Source: Puffinus mauretanicus (lineage: Eukaryota; Chordata; Aves; Procellariiformes; Procellariidae). Taken from it: a DNA stretch of 64,000 nt. Positions 23,344 to 36,727 of the stretch are shown here, in pieces. The position numbers and the translations under genes were made by a program. Location: NCBI GenBank assembly GCA_023333565.1, contig JAJKFH010000553.1, positions 930,001 through 994,000 on the forward strand, given 5' to 3'. The notes under the pieces are model-generated. The model was not told the origin of the DNA, searched no databases, and saw only the letters and a program-made list of their open reading frames with translations. Every line of letters begins with the position of its first letter. The stretch's first letter is position 1.

Positions 23344-26300
23344 AATTGGAATTGTTGTTCTCAAAAGGGGTTTTTTTCCATTCAAGTGGAAAGACTGAAT
23401 GCAGGAGAATTAGCGCAGTGTTGTGTGGAAGAGCAGTCCCATTTGGTCATTGCATTTCATGTGGAGCAGTCCTGGCTTGTAAGAAGTCTGAACACTGGGG
23501 GTAGGGTTAAGAGGGGAGTGACTTATCATTGTATGATGTAATCTACAGGATGCAAGATACTCTCAATTAAATGTACAAATACTCTGTGGATTATCAGGCA
23601 ATTAGAATTTAAAATAAAATATTGGTGAAATGTTTAGTGTTTGCCTTTTATGAACACAGTGGCCAAAACTCTAGGCCTTGATACCTTTGGAAAACATGTG
23701 GAGGATGCAAAGTTTGGGGAAATTTTCAGGTTGCGTAAGTTTTGGAATAACAAGATTTCTTAGGCCTACATCACACCTCTGGTAATGTGGTTTTACATTA
23801 CTTCAGCTGTCACTTTAGAGCAATGTGGGGTGACATGTTCATGAGCCTTGCTACCTTTGTCTGTACTCTTTCTGTACTGGCTGCAAATCCAGGAAAGGTG
23901 AGCTTTTCTGTTACTTCTACGTTAGACATCCTTATATAAGCAAGGAAGGTGTCTGACGGTCTCAAAAAAACTCAAAACTTTTTATTCTGAGATTTTGAAA
24001 CATGAACTTTAGGGAACGGTAGAGATGTTTCGATGAGTGATAGCTCTCAAACTATTTTGCTTGGTAAATGAGAAGATGTACAGATAAAAGAGGTGTGTGT
24101 GTGTATATGTAGTACACTATAGTGGAAATTTTATTTTGAAAGGGGCTGTGGCAGAATCAGTGAGAGTATTGGCCTGCAAATTGAGTCTGTGATTGTGGGC
24201 GTTATGAGTAGCATTATCAACATCTTCTGTTGTAAGTACAGGTGAAACCTAATCTATTCCTGTGGTGACACTGTTTCTGCTGAAGGCCATGGAGAAATAC
24301 ACATCTGTTCAGGGAGAAACTGCAGCTCAGACGGCTAATGCAATCATGGTGCTTCCCAAATCCAAAGGTGTTATCATGTTTGTGTTTATCAGTAATACTG
24401 AGCTCTACTGTTTGCTGAAGTCCTTGGTATCTTTTTTCTTTTGCTTATCCTTGCATTATCAACTACTTGGGCATATTTTCTTTCACTGAAACAACTTCAT
24501 TTTGTTCTGCTAGAAAAATATCAGATAGTTTCCTTTTAATGTGAAATTCACAAGGTTCCAAGTGAAGTAATGTGAACTAGTAGGATTTTTAGAAACAGTT
24601 ATCCTATGAATTAAAGACAGTAGAAAAATCTTGAGTGTTGATGTTCTGGCTGGGGTAAGGTTGATTTTTAACTTGAAAAAGTCTTTCCAGAAATTCATCA
24701 CAGGAACGGAGCTTTTGGTGTTTTTATTGTTGCCATCTGTAATACAAAATGATATCTTCTTAGCTGAACAGTGTGTGGTGTTTTTTGTTGTGAACATGAG
24801 GAATTTTTGTGTAAATTTGGTAATGCTATTAATGCAAGAAGACAGGAAGAGCATTCTTCTGATAAACTATCACAGTTTTTTTGTATTTTAGTGAGAATGG
24901 TTAGGTTTATGTATGTGTGCAAGTGCATATATTCTAGGGTAGAAATGGAAAGATTTTCATAATGTACTGAGGCTTTGCCTGTATGTCGTTACTGTTACAT
25001 CATCTACAGTCAGAAGGAAAAAAAAAACCAAACCATCTATGCAATACACTTTCCATTACTTTGCACATTTATTTTCTTCCTATGTTTATATAAAGCACAT
25101 TGCACTTCCAGTGTTTAGAGGTTAAGTATAGTAGCAAATAATATATACAACTAATGTTGATGTTATATTTCTATCTGTGATGCATTTTAATGATGGCTGC
25201 CTTGATATTTAGTCATTGAATTGTTGTGCAAGCTGTGGCATTGTTATGATAAAACAATGCATTTATACAGTGCACTCCTGTGTGTACTTTGAAAGCCTTA
25301 TAAATAACCCTTTTTAAAACTTTCTCTGTAGCTGTGGGTATAAATAACACTTATCAATGTGCTCAAAACATTCATTTTGTGCAGTTCAGGATGTAGCATG
25401 CAAAATGCATGCTCACAGTATTGCCTAATTACAATTTTTCAAGAACTTCATTTTGTGTTTCTGAATGTTAATACTGAGAGAAACAGTTGACACTTGTGTA
25501 TACCATTTTAGAAAAACGTAATCAACAGCTGCTTGTCCAAGTAACTTATTAAATTATTATAAGCCTGCAAAATTCAAAAGAACAGACTACTGTAACCATG
25601 TTTCAGTTCTAGAGTTTTCAAAAGATAATCCCTTAGAAGTATAACATGCTTTTAGGGCTTGTGAACAGACATACAGAATCACTCCTTAGTCCCTAAATCC
25701 TTTTGGAGTTTAATCTCTTCATGATCTGGGCATGCAACTTGAAGGTGTTTAGCATTTATTATATACTCCCTAGTAGTTGGTATGTGTTAGAAAAAAAACA
25801 GGCGTATTAGAATACTACTAAGAAAATAAAATGTGTATATGTATTTATTATGGACGCTTAGTCTGCAAGAACTAACAGATGCTAAGAAAGCCGTCGTAAG
25901 TGAAAATCTTAATGAATACTGTGAAGAGGTATGAATCCTGTTTAACTTTTCTCCCTGTTGTCATCACTGGAATTCTGGATGGTCATTTCTCTGTCCCTTC
26001 TATCACAATTGAACTGCAGCTAGATATATACCTTGTTTCACATCTGTAAAGCTTCTCTAGTTATCTTCAGCTCGCTAGCATTTTTTCAGTCTAGCTTTTG
26101 TCTTTCCACAGCTGGATACGTCTACAAGACAAAGAAGGAACATTGTTTATCTCAGTTCTGTAGGGATTGCTTGCTTATTATTGTAGGGATTTTGTATCTA
26201 CAGTTTAAAAGCTGATTGGCTGCAGAATTTTTTCAGCCTTGGTCTTTAAGCTCAGGAGAACTCATTGGCCTGTAAGAAGAGGAAAGGCATGTGGAGTAGA

Positions 26301-29300
26301 GACTTAATTTAATATGCATTCACTTCCTAGCTTTGCCATTGGGTTTTTTTGTGGATGGGCTTTGGCCAGTCGGCTCTATCATTTTTCTCCATTTCTCTGT
26401 AAAATGAATATTTCATAAAATACTTCATTTGTACAAGCAAATTTAGAGTAGTTTGTGCTCTATGGACAAAAATAACGCAAAGAATGAAGTGCTGCAGTGT
26501 ATGCTTGTGTTTGTATCCAGGAGAAGACTATAATTTTCCGCTTCAAGCTAGCATGAATGTTAGCTCTAGGTTAAGGCTATACTGTGAAATGTTTCTGTTT
26601 AATAGAATAAAAGTTATTTTGTCTAGGTACTTGAAAATGGGTATTTCTGTTGGTAGGATGCTTTTATTCCTAGCAAGGAAGTGTGGTTTTTATGGTCATG
26701 CTCTTCAGTTTGCTTTTGCATAGTATCAGTCATTAGGAGGTAAATCCTGCACTTAGGCATGTGTGCAAAGCTGTTATCCACATCAGTGATAGTCATACAT
26801 AATAGCCAGGAAAGAACCTGTCGCACCTGTTCTGACATACTGTACAGAGGGATCATGTCGAGTGGGCATCCTGTCAACATGATTACTGTGGAAGGTTCAG
26901 AGTGATTACTTGAGTAAAGATGAATGTAAATCTGCAGACTGGCCAAAGACCGTGCTTTTCAAATAAGCGGGCGTTCCTGTGAGTTGAAATGAGTTGTGGT
27001 AGTCTTTCTTACACCTGCTGAAAAAACTAAGGATTTAATTGAACGAAGAAAAAAGTAGCGTTATGGGGAAGCATTTTTTTCCACATAGGACCTGCCTTAC
27101 TGCTCACACTAAAATTCATTTGACCTGCTGTTTCCAATGATGATTTGCTGTGGGTGGTTAGGAAAAAGTATAGAAAATTTATTTATACGCTGATCTTTAC
27201 CTTGCTAGACGCTCTCAGCTCTTTTAAACAGTAGTACTGCTAGTATTTAAAATGCTTGGTCTGTCAACATTTCATAGTATTTCACTTACGTTGTGTTCTG
27301 TTGCAAGAACGAAAATCTTCCTCCTCACTTATCACCAGCAAATCTGAACATCATCAAATAATGCATTAAACAAGCTCATACTGTCTGATTTCTTCTTTTA
27401 CTCAGTCTCTCTGCCAGAAGATAACTTGCAGTGTATTGAAGTGTTTTAATTGGACTCTTTTTTTATATATACATTTTCTGAAGCAGTTATGTTTCCATTA
27501 TTTCGCCAAATAGACATTGAATATTCAGGTTAAAAAGATGCCCTTTGTACTTGGAGCAACAGCTGTTGAAACAATATCTGAAGTTTGTTTACCTTGTATT
27601 TTTCCTGTACGCTACGCATAGTCACAGGGCAACCACACTTCAAATATTTCTCTTTTTATCAATAATGATGGTTTGTGTTTGCTTATACAACAAGAGTAGA
27701 AATAAACTTGTTAGACACAAGCTTGTTGGTTTTGCACTTGCATCATTTTATTGCTAAAATAATAAATTGTGCTAAATGAGAAAACTCTAAATGCTGTACT
27801 GTCCTCATAATAGCAATAAATGAAAGCAGTCACTTTCTTTTCAATATGTATGCTTAAATTTCTGATAACCTGTCTCTCTGTTTTAACTACTGTCTACTTT
27901 TTGAAAATGTTAATCCCCAAAGAAAAGACTCAATATGCCAATTATCTATAGATTAAAGTCCTACTATATTCTGATTTCAAAACTTATTTTGGTTGAAAGA
28001 AACTATCTCTATATGGAGAATACTTGTTTTGTGAGAATGGATGTAGATTTAAATGAAATCACAAACCAAAGAGGTACCAAGTCGTTGACTGTTTTTGTTG
28101 CAGTTATCCATGAACTTAAGATTCTGTTTTCTTGTGGCTTTGTAGCTTGCTGCAGTCACTGTGTCAGGTCTAGAGAATGATTAGTGCCATACTCAGAGGC
28201 TTTTGTGTATTCCTAGTAGTTGTTTCTCATGAACCTAAATTGGTACATACCAATAAGACTTGAGATAAAAATAGCAAATCCCACACAAATTTATTTCGTG
28301 TGCTAAGGCACTGCATTATTTATGTATTTCTGCAATGTCTTTTGTGTGCAAATGCAGTAGTGATTTATTATTTATTGGGACATACAAAAGTACCTGCAAG
28401 TATTAAAAAATAAAGGGTAAAAGATATTTTCTTATCAGCTGAATGGTTTTATCTTATCTCCTTTTTCTTGAAGATTGCAGTGAGTAGTGAGACCAGAAGA
28501 GTTCAGTTGAAGTGGTGAGTGAAAGCAATGCTGCTGATTCCCTTGGAATTTAGCACTTTAAATGGATTAGAACTAAAAATATCCCTGCCTGACATTGCAT
28601 CAGATTTGGAAGCGTTTTAAAGTATCTGCATTTACATATTTGATGTAAATTTAAAAAGGTTTCCATATTTGAGCTAAATGATAGCATTGTAAATGTAAGC
28701 TCTTTGGGAATCAGTATTCTTAGTGGAACATCCGAATGTTGGACATAATTGTAAAATTAAGGTGTATTTTGCTAAAATGGTAGCCCATAGAACAAGTGTT
28801 TCAGAAAGAAAATGTAATCTTTGTTCTATACAGGATGTATAATTCACTCCTTAGATATGTGGAAGCCTTAACAAGAATTAACCTCCTTTTGTAACTTTGG
28901 AGTGGCGTGGTATCTTTCAGCATCTTGACCATATCTTATTATTCCGCATGTAACTGTGCATTGTACTTACTGTTTTGAAGTACTTACTTCTGCTCTGTGT
29001 TTGTAGTCTTCTGTACCTTTGCAAAATGAGTAAAATGTGGGGACAGGAGAAAAGAATGCATAGCTTACACCAACAAAAAGGAATGGGTTACATGGGTTCT
29101 TCTCAAGGAAAATACCATTTTTTTTTTGCATTTCTCTGCAAATCATTTTTTATCTTGCTGATCAATTCTAGTGCCAATTAATTCACCCATAGCTCCTATT
29201 TTTGTAAAATGATGGTGTGTTAACACTGCATTATGGCTCGAGATGTAGTCATGCTTATAATCGCATAAAAACCAGAAATGGTATTTTAACAATGGAAAGT

Positions 29301-30204
29301 GAAATAATCATATTTTGTGCTTATCTAAAAACCTGGAATTTCACTACCGCAAATTATGATCTTTTGATTTAAATTGTGGTATGTGCTCCCATTTTGTTTG
29401 GGCTGTGTTCAGTTTTAGTCCCGAGACAGAAAAGCGCTTTCATCTTTGGTTGCTAGACAAATGCCATTGTAATTGCCTTATGTTTTTATAGGTGAGATCT
29501 GGTCTTGTTATCTTACAGGATGCTGTGGACAGCATATCTAATACCAGATTCCTGTCTTGCTTACAATTACAGGAATTGGAAGCAAGTCCAGTGAAATGGG
29601 GGTAGCTTTGATTATGCTGCTGCTTTATATATCATGTTAGACATTGGGAGACTACATTACATCATCTGATTTACTTGGTACATTCACTTGGTACATGGCA
29701 CTTGCATATTATAGGGTGTTTTTGTGAAGCTAGCCTCAGAAATTTTATAATGTTTTGAGATGTATTTGTTTTTTAAGAGTCAGTTTTTAAGAGAAGTAAG
29801 GCAAAAGATCTAGAATGGTTTGGGGTTTTCTTCTGCGTTGTATTTCTTTCATGTCCTGTGTGAAGAATACTGGGTAAGGTTGGTCACCCTGCTTTCCTCA
29901 TGCATTATGAACGTGGGATAATGATGTTTCTTTGTACATGTTTCAAACCAATTCTGAATAGAAGTGTTAACGAAGATGATGTGCAGTGTTACAATTAGAC
30001 TTAGCATTCTCAGTCTACTCGGCATATAGCAACAATCCTAAATCTTAACAGAAGTAGGGATGCTCATGTAAATGTTTCTTGCATTAACTGACAGATGGGT
30101 GGATTAATGGTAATAGTTTTTACTTTCATATAGCAGATAAATGATCTTGGTGCCCTTGCAGAGGGGCTGAAACAGAGAAATACATAATCACACAGTAATA
30201 GTAA

Positions 30205-30220
30205 TTTTTTTTTTTTTTTT
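30205..30220 (+). repeat. T16 homopolymer run
   Basis: Sixteen T residues followed by AAATAAGG. No poly(A)-signal complement and no retrocopy body were recognised beside it. Confidence 0.85.
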
Positions 30221-31572
30221 AAATAAGGTGCAATGATATCACTATGTTAAACCTCCCTATGCATTCTTATTTTCAAAACTGCTGGGAAAATAGTTATAAA
30301 TCGATGCAGTATTTTCTTCCATTATACTGAACATTTCTGTTAATTTTTGGCCCATATTTATTGTGACTGCAGAGCTATTGGCTGCATGCTCAATAGCTCT
30401 AAAGATGAGTTTCTGGTGATGTTGAAGACATGTATTGGTCTTCATTTGTTTCTTCTGCAGATTTCTAGAAGTTGAGAAAGACTTAAGTGCATGTTATACT
30501 GATGTATTTGATCAACTGTGTGCACTGCAGGGAAGATCTGTCCAGTTGTTTGTGCTTTCATTTCATTTAGGTGTTTATAGAGGTCATAAATTAAAGACAG
30601 TGCAGTAAAAGACAGGTATGATTTGAAAGCTCTGGTCCAGGTTAACATTTTGAACTCCACTAGGTGGCACTAATTTATTGTTCTGTTGATAAAGTTGCTT
30701 TCTCTGGAAAAAACACCAAATGCAGTTTGTGAATTATGGTGGCAGATTTTTACTTTTGGAATAGCAAGCATAAATAAAATGATGATGATCAGTAATACTT
30801 ATCTGTTTATCTTGTGTATACATGTATGGTATCCTTCAAGGCCCTGTGCTTTTGAAGTGGAGTAATGAACTGATATTTTTGGATGGGATAGGCAAATCAT
30901 AGGCATTTTTAAAAAATATTTAGAATATTTAGAACCCTATTGCCTAGGGTTTTTTATCCTCCTTACTTTAAAATCCTCTGCTGATGTTAAAGACAAGAAA
31001 CTAGTCTGATGGATTCGTGCAGGCAGCGTTTGATGGACAGCTGGGGTTTTTTTCCATAATTGTGTCTCAAAACATTTCAGCATTCAGAAGCTTGGTCTGA
31101 TAAGGAGAAGGAAAGAGTACTTCTGATGGATTATGATCATACAAGTACTAGCTTTGGTTAGCATCAAAATGATTTCAACATGATAGTGCTGAAGGGCATG
31201 GGATATGACATCAGCATATTTTATTCCAGAACTAAGTGTACAAATGGCCATGACAGTTATTTTTGTAAAGTTGATACTCAAAGAGTTCTTGACAAAGATC
31301 CTCTATATCATGCTGACCCAAGCTCTACGTGCACTGTACAAAGATAACAGCCTAATCAAAGGAGCTAGACTGGTATGTTCCCTTGCCATCTGAAAATGTT
31401 ATTCTGAGAAGGACATTTGGAGTAGTCTTTGACTCAGTTAACAGTTGACCATTTTTGGCTTGCTGGGAAGAAATTTCCCTTTGCAGTTGGTAGACTGTAT
31501 AGCTGGGACAGAGAACTTTGTCTGCAAAAGCTGTAGGTGTTCTGCTGATTACAGTTGTGGCGGGGTAGAAAA

Positions 31573-32450
31573 TTAGCTAGTTAGCTCAGTAGAGCCAGTG
31601 CTTGAGGAGGACATGCAGTAACTTAATCTCTCTTGTCTTTTTTCTTCATTGTCTGTGCCATCAAATACTGCCTTTGATGGCCTTGTAAATGCATGAGGTT
31701 CATATGGCCTTGGTTTCAAGCTAGTAGGGGAGATTTTTGGGATGCTATATGAGAATAAATATTGAATAAGGCTTTGTTCTACCAAACAGGACCTTATTTT
31801 CCTCATCTGATCTTGTTTTCCATCAAGCTGAGGGGGAGCTATAAGCAGTGTTGCAGTTTTGCCTCTGTTGACTTTGAATCCAGAACTAGTGGGTGTTTTA
31901 ATCTGGTGCCGCACAAGAGAAATGGAGCTTCTCTTAGGATTTTTGTCTGAACTCAAGAGCTCTTGCTCTCATGCTTACAGAGTATGTACAGGTCCATCTC
32001 CAGTCTCCCTCCCTCCGTAAAGTAAAGGCTATGTATTTCCTCTGTCTTCCTGGCGAGTGATCTGCAAGTAAGTGGCCTTCCAAAGAAAACGGGCTCCCCA
32101 TTTTGCTGTTGACAATATCTGCTTTCTGTCTGGCCTGTATTTGAATGGATGAAGTCTTTCAGGAGAACCTGGAGTCTCAGAGAAAAGTTGAGAGTATTTC
32201 CCCAGGGGCTTGCTGTGCTGTTGGCATAGCTCAATGCACTTTTCCAAGAGCTGGTGTCTTTGTCTCCTCCTGTCCGGCATGAGTGTTTTCCATAGTACTG
32301 AAAAATGAGTTTCACATCTGAAACCAGTTTTCAGGTTCTCAAATCTTCCTCCAGTGCCAGCCAGCTCTTTGCTTGAAGTTATTCATAAGACAGGGCAAGG
32401 GCAGGTTTAAAACCCAAATGACAAGGCTGTAACTCTTCAAAACATGTATT
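31573..32450 (-). other. Antisense protein-like block, unrecognised (possible decayed retrocopy)
   Basis: On the - strand one frame is open from about 32382 to 32029 and, after two stops, resumes from about 31968 to 31573. The short stretch between reads openly in another frame (SLYFTEGGRLEMDLYILCKH). The predicted peptides have balanced composition with PFKYRPDRK- and RPYEPHAFTRPSK-like segments, unlike the hydrophobic noise frames elsewhere, and the block is slightly GC-richer than its flanks. I cannot name a parent protein. No adjacent poly(A) tail or target duplication was found. Chance remains quite possible. Confidence 0.2.
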
Positions 32451-35400
32451 GAGATGTTTGCATGGACAGTGGCTTAATCAGACAAGACACTACAGTGATG
32501 TACATGAGGGAATGGGAATACATTTTTGTTTAGTTGGCAATTTGCCTTCAGGCATTTTTGTTTTAAGTACCATGAAACAGTTTGATTTATGTGCTGATAT
32601 TCTTTGTCTGGTTTAGGGTTTGTTGGTTTGGTTTTTTTTTCTCTTAAACTGTAGATTCAATTGTTAGTGTGGCTCCTAATACATGATTATAGTTATCTTT
32701 CACCTGCACACTGCGATCTGCGTAGACTCCTTCCAATGAAATTGACAGGGTTTTTAAAAAAATCTCTTTTTTCCTCTTGATGCCATTATTTTTTACATAA
32801 ATTTATGTGCTTTAAGAATTTAACCATTTGTGAGGAGGCAGTTGGTGATATGTTATGGCTTTGAATCTTATGTTGTCCAAGTGGTTCAGTTTTCATTTTT
32901 AGTGTAGCTTTGTTTTAATGATGCAAGGATTTTTCTATGAATTAAAATGGCATGTAGGTAAACGCTGTAAAAATTCCACAACATACATAGTGTTTTCAGA
33001 AAGTATATAAAAGGTACGAGCTGATAAAATGTTAATTGTTTGAATCTTATTCAGGCATACATTACTAAATAAAGATTTTACAGAATTTGTGAAAATATGT
33101 TATCCTTCTGGGTTATAATCAGTATATTTCCTAGTGACTTTTTTCCAGTACCATTTTTTTCTCTTCTTCACAATTTCTGTATCTTGTTTGCTGCATATTG
33201 TTTAGCAGTTTGAAGTTTTGATATTACCATTCTAGATACAGTTGTATAAATGCATTGTTAATAACTTTATCATGTCAAGTGTGGCTACAAATGCTTGGGA
33301 ATAGTCTGTCTGTTATCTGAGGCTGATGAGGACTGGATGCCTGCTGTTCTTTAGACATAGCACAAATCTAATTGTAAATCAGCCTAAAAAGGGGAAATTT
33401 ACTGAAGCGTATTTAGGTCTGTGATTTGTTCTGTTGGGATAATCAATCAGGACTTGATGACGGAGATGGGTAGAGACATGGCGGGGTGGGGAGACATGAT
33501 GAGTACAAGGTCTGTTTTCCAGAACAGAAGGTGGAATAGTAATTTATTATCTGACATTCTTTGAAAACAGATGGAAAATACTGTGCTTATAAATTTGCAA
33601 GGGAAATAATTTTGGAAGCAGGCTTTGCATATGTCCTTCCACCCCTTTTTGCATGCTTAGAAAAACAGAACAGTTAAGTCCGTCCTTGTTATTGGAAGCA
33701 AGCTTGTATGGTGTTGAGCTGAGTCCTGCTGTTGAGATGGATAGCATGTATAAAAATTCCCCAAACAATCCAACCTGAATGTGTTAAGTAGATTGAAAAA
33801 GTGTGAATAAAATAACAGTGGCCGAGAAGTACAATGAGTTCTCTGGAGTTATGCATAATTCTCGTAGTACAATTTGCATTTTTTTAATGTGACACAGGGC
33901 AGTAGCAAGGAACTCTGTACTGGAGATAATTACCTCATGAAGAAAGAGGAGCTGTTAAAGGCTAAAAATGCCTAGTATTTTTTAAAAATGAACAGTTGAA
34001 TAGATAGCACATGAATCAGTAGGCAATGTATGTGCCCATTTACAGTAATGGCACATTTGTGTACTGTACTGTGGTTTGGTTTTACTTGTTTGTGGCTTTT
34101 TTGAAGATGGCTATTAATTTAGATTTGGTTCTTGTGTTACTTTCATCATTGTATTTCACTTTTGTGACAGCATGAAAGTTTACTGCATTGTTTCTTTTTT
34201 TTCCTTTAGTGAGTGTAAATGGCTGGGTTTAACATCATTGGTGTAACAGTGTAGTCTGCTATAGGTGGAGTGCAGCTGAGAGTATTTGCATTATGAATTT
34301 ATTTCTTGTGGCAAGTGCGTGCCCTCTGGGAGTCTGCCTTGTAGTCTTCAGACTGTGATCAGACAGTACGGAAGTTCCTAAAGGCCACAAAATACACAGA
34401 TTGTATAGAAACAGCAGTAAGCATTTATGATTGAAGCTATTTACTCTGCCTACGTCAGCTAGTGGCTTTTTCTACTGCAGAATCGGGCAAGAGTGGTAAG
34501 AGCCTTCAGAAGGCAATTTGAAGTGTGGAATCAGACAGATTGGTTAGGAATCAGACATGGTTACTTAACCTAAGTATTCTGAATACTCTGCGAGGACACC
34601 TGTCCCATTCCACTGTCTGGGAAGTCTGGGGACCCTTGGCTCAGAGTTTGCGCTGCAGTTAGGTGATGTGAATACTTTCTTAAATGTACCGCTTGGCAGA
34701 GTGGTCCATCAGAGCACCTCGAGGGATGAAATAACTGCTCACAAGATCATGTAGCTATGGGGGGGATAGTACCAAGAATCAAGAATCTCCTGGTTCCTGG
34801 GCATGTGGAATTGCATCAGAAATGTGTTTGAGATTTCAGTTGACAATTCTGGAGGCAACTCAAGTTAATGTTTGTTTGGTTTTGGTTTTTCCTTCTAATA
34901 AAAAAAAAAGCATAGCATGAATGTTAACAATAGATGAAGTAGAAAATCATGTCTTCACACATTTACAATGCATTCCCATTTTAATGGAAGGCTTCGATAT
35001 CAACCACTTGTACTCTATCATTCTTGTTTATAGTATATTTCCATCATTTAAGTGTTAATTTTAACCTCTGAAGTTTTTAGATTACTGCTTTAGAAGTAGA
35101 AAATTGTGTTATAAATTGTGATGTCATTTCCAATTTATCAAATTCAGGCAGCAGCTCACATGTTCCCTTGAGCACTTGCCCATTATGAACAGGTGCATCG
35201 TGTGCTTTGATGTCTTGGAGAGACAGCAGGATCACTGTTCTAACTTCAAACTGCTTTTCCTTGCTGTTTTCTTTGTTTAGCGTTAAGTTTATGGTATTGC
35301 ATAAGATGCAGGGGAGAACACTTGATATAAATCTTTGGCACGAGATTGCTTGGAAATTCTATCATTTAAACTTCAGTACTGTGTCAGAATTTTAGCAGAG

Positions 35401-36505
35401 ATGCATTTTAAAAGCAGCAGACTTTTAATGCTAACAAATAAATGCGAATGAAGGGAAAAATCGTCCTTCTTGAAGGGGGAAAAATCCAGCTTAATTCAGA
35501 GGGAAATGGTACTTAAGAGGGGGAAAAACTTCTGGTGTAGATGGAGAGAGCTGAGAATTAGGTTTCAGGAAAAGTTCTAATCGGAGTGACGTTCTTGTGC
35601 ATAGATAAAATTTAGCTATTTCTGTCTGGTATTTCAGAGAATACGCACGTGTTTTCCTGTGGTATTTTATGAAGTGGACAGGCCAGCATGTTTGGAGAGA
35701 ACTGGGTATTTCACTCCTGATTTGTGCATGTGAAGGGGGTCTCTCTATGCAGAAAATTGTTATTCCTTGCTCAGTTAGGTGCTTTAAAAAAAGCAAGAAG
35801 ACCAGAGATAATGGATCTATCAGTTCATTACACGTTTATAAGAAGGGGAAGCATCTGGGAGAGAGAGGGAGGGGATAACGGAAGCACCATCACAGTGGTT
35901 TGGGTTAAGGTTTGGAGTTGGTGTAAAGTAATAGTAGAAGAAAATTTTTCTTCTTCCTCTCTCACTAGATGGTCTCCTTACTTACCTAATACATCCAAAA
36001 ATTGTGACAGATGTGTGCTGAAAGCTGGACTCAGCAACGGGAGATTGAAAAGTTTGTTACTTATGAGTGCCTAAAAGAGAAAAGATTGAATAAGGTGAGG
36101 ATACCTCTGTCATGCTGGGATGTATGGATAGGCAGTGTAATGGAAAGTAACAGTGGCTGTCAACCTGAGGTGTGAGGTCCTGATTCATATCCCTTAAATG
36201 GTTGCAAAGATAACAATTATCCTGTATTTAAAAACAGTAGTGGAATACCTAGATACTAGTTGAGGATTGCTCTTAATTTATTGTGTTTTTATGTTCCCCA
36301 TGCTGGCAATATGAGGAAGTGATTCTGGTGGTGGTCTTCAGATGCTGCAGTTAGTAAAATAGACTTCTTGAATTCTGAAAAAGGATGTAAACATGGAATG
36401 TAAAACATGCATAGCAAGAAGAAACTTCAGAAGGCAGCTGTTGACCACTGTGTGGTTATCTGCTTACCTGGGGATTTGAAGTCCTGTTACTTTATTCCCC
36501 AAAAG

Positions 36506-36727
36506 CATAGTAGAATAGAATAGTTCAGTTGAAGGGGACCTCCAACAATCATCTAGTCCAACTGCCTGACCATTTCACGGCTGACCAAAAGTTAAAGCAT
36601 GTTATTAAGGGCATTGTCCTAATGCCTCATAAACACTGACAGGCTTGGGGCGTCGACCACCTCTTTAGGAAGTCTGTTGGAATGTTTGACCACCCTCTCA
36701 GTAAAGAAATGCTTCCTAATGTTTTAG
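36506..36727 (-). mobile_element. CR1 LINE 3'-end fragment, antisense
   Basis: It reads as the reverse complement of a CR1 3' end. It opens with CATAGTAGAATAGAATAG, then TTGAAGGGGACCTCCAACAATCATCTAGTCCAACTGCC, CTCATAAACACTGACAGGCTTGGGGC..GACCACC and CACCCTCTCAGTAAAGAAATGCTTCCTAAT. The ~220-bp length and divergence indicate an old, 5'-truncated copy. It has no coding capacity. Confidence 0.88.

Larger units (their letters stand above)
22251..36505. other. Intron 1 stretch, 14 kb, no recognised transposon or exon
   Basis: AT-rich, low-CpG sequence with only simple-repeat features: A9G11 at 23324-23343, a short TG run near 24092 and T16 at 30205-30220. Frames are short and scattered. One GC-richer block (31573-32450) with protein-like antisense frames is listed separately. 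The long run without recognised TE sequence is consistent with bird introns and could hide conserved non-coding elements. Confidence 0.55.
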
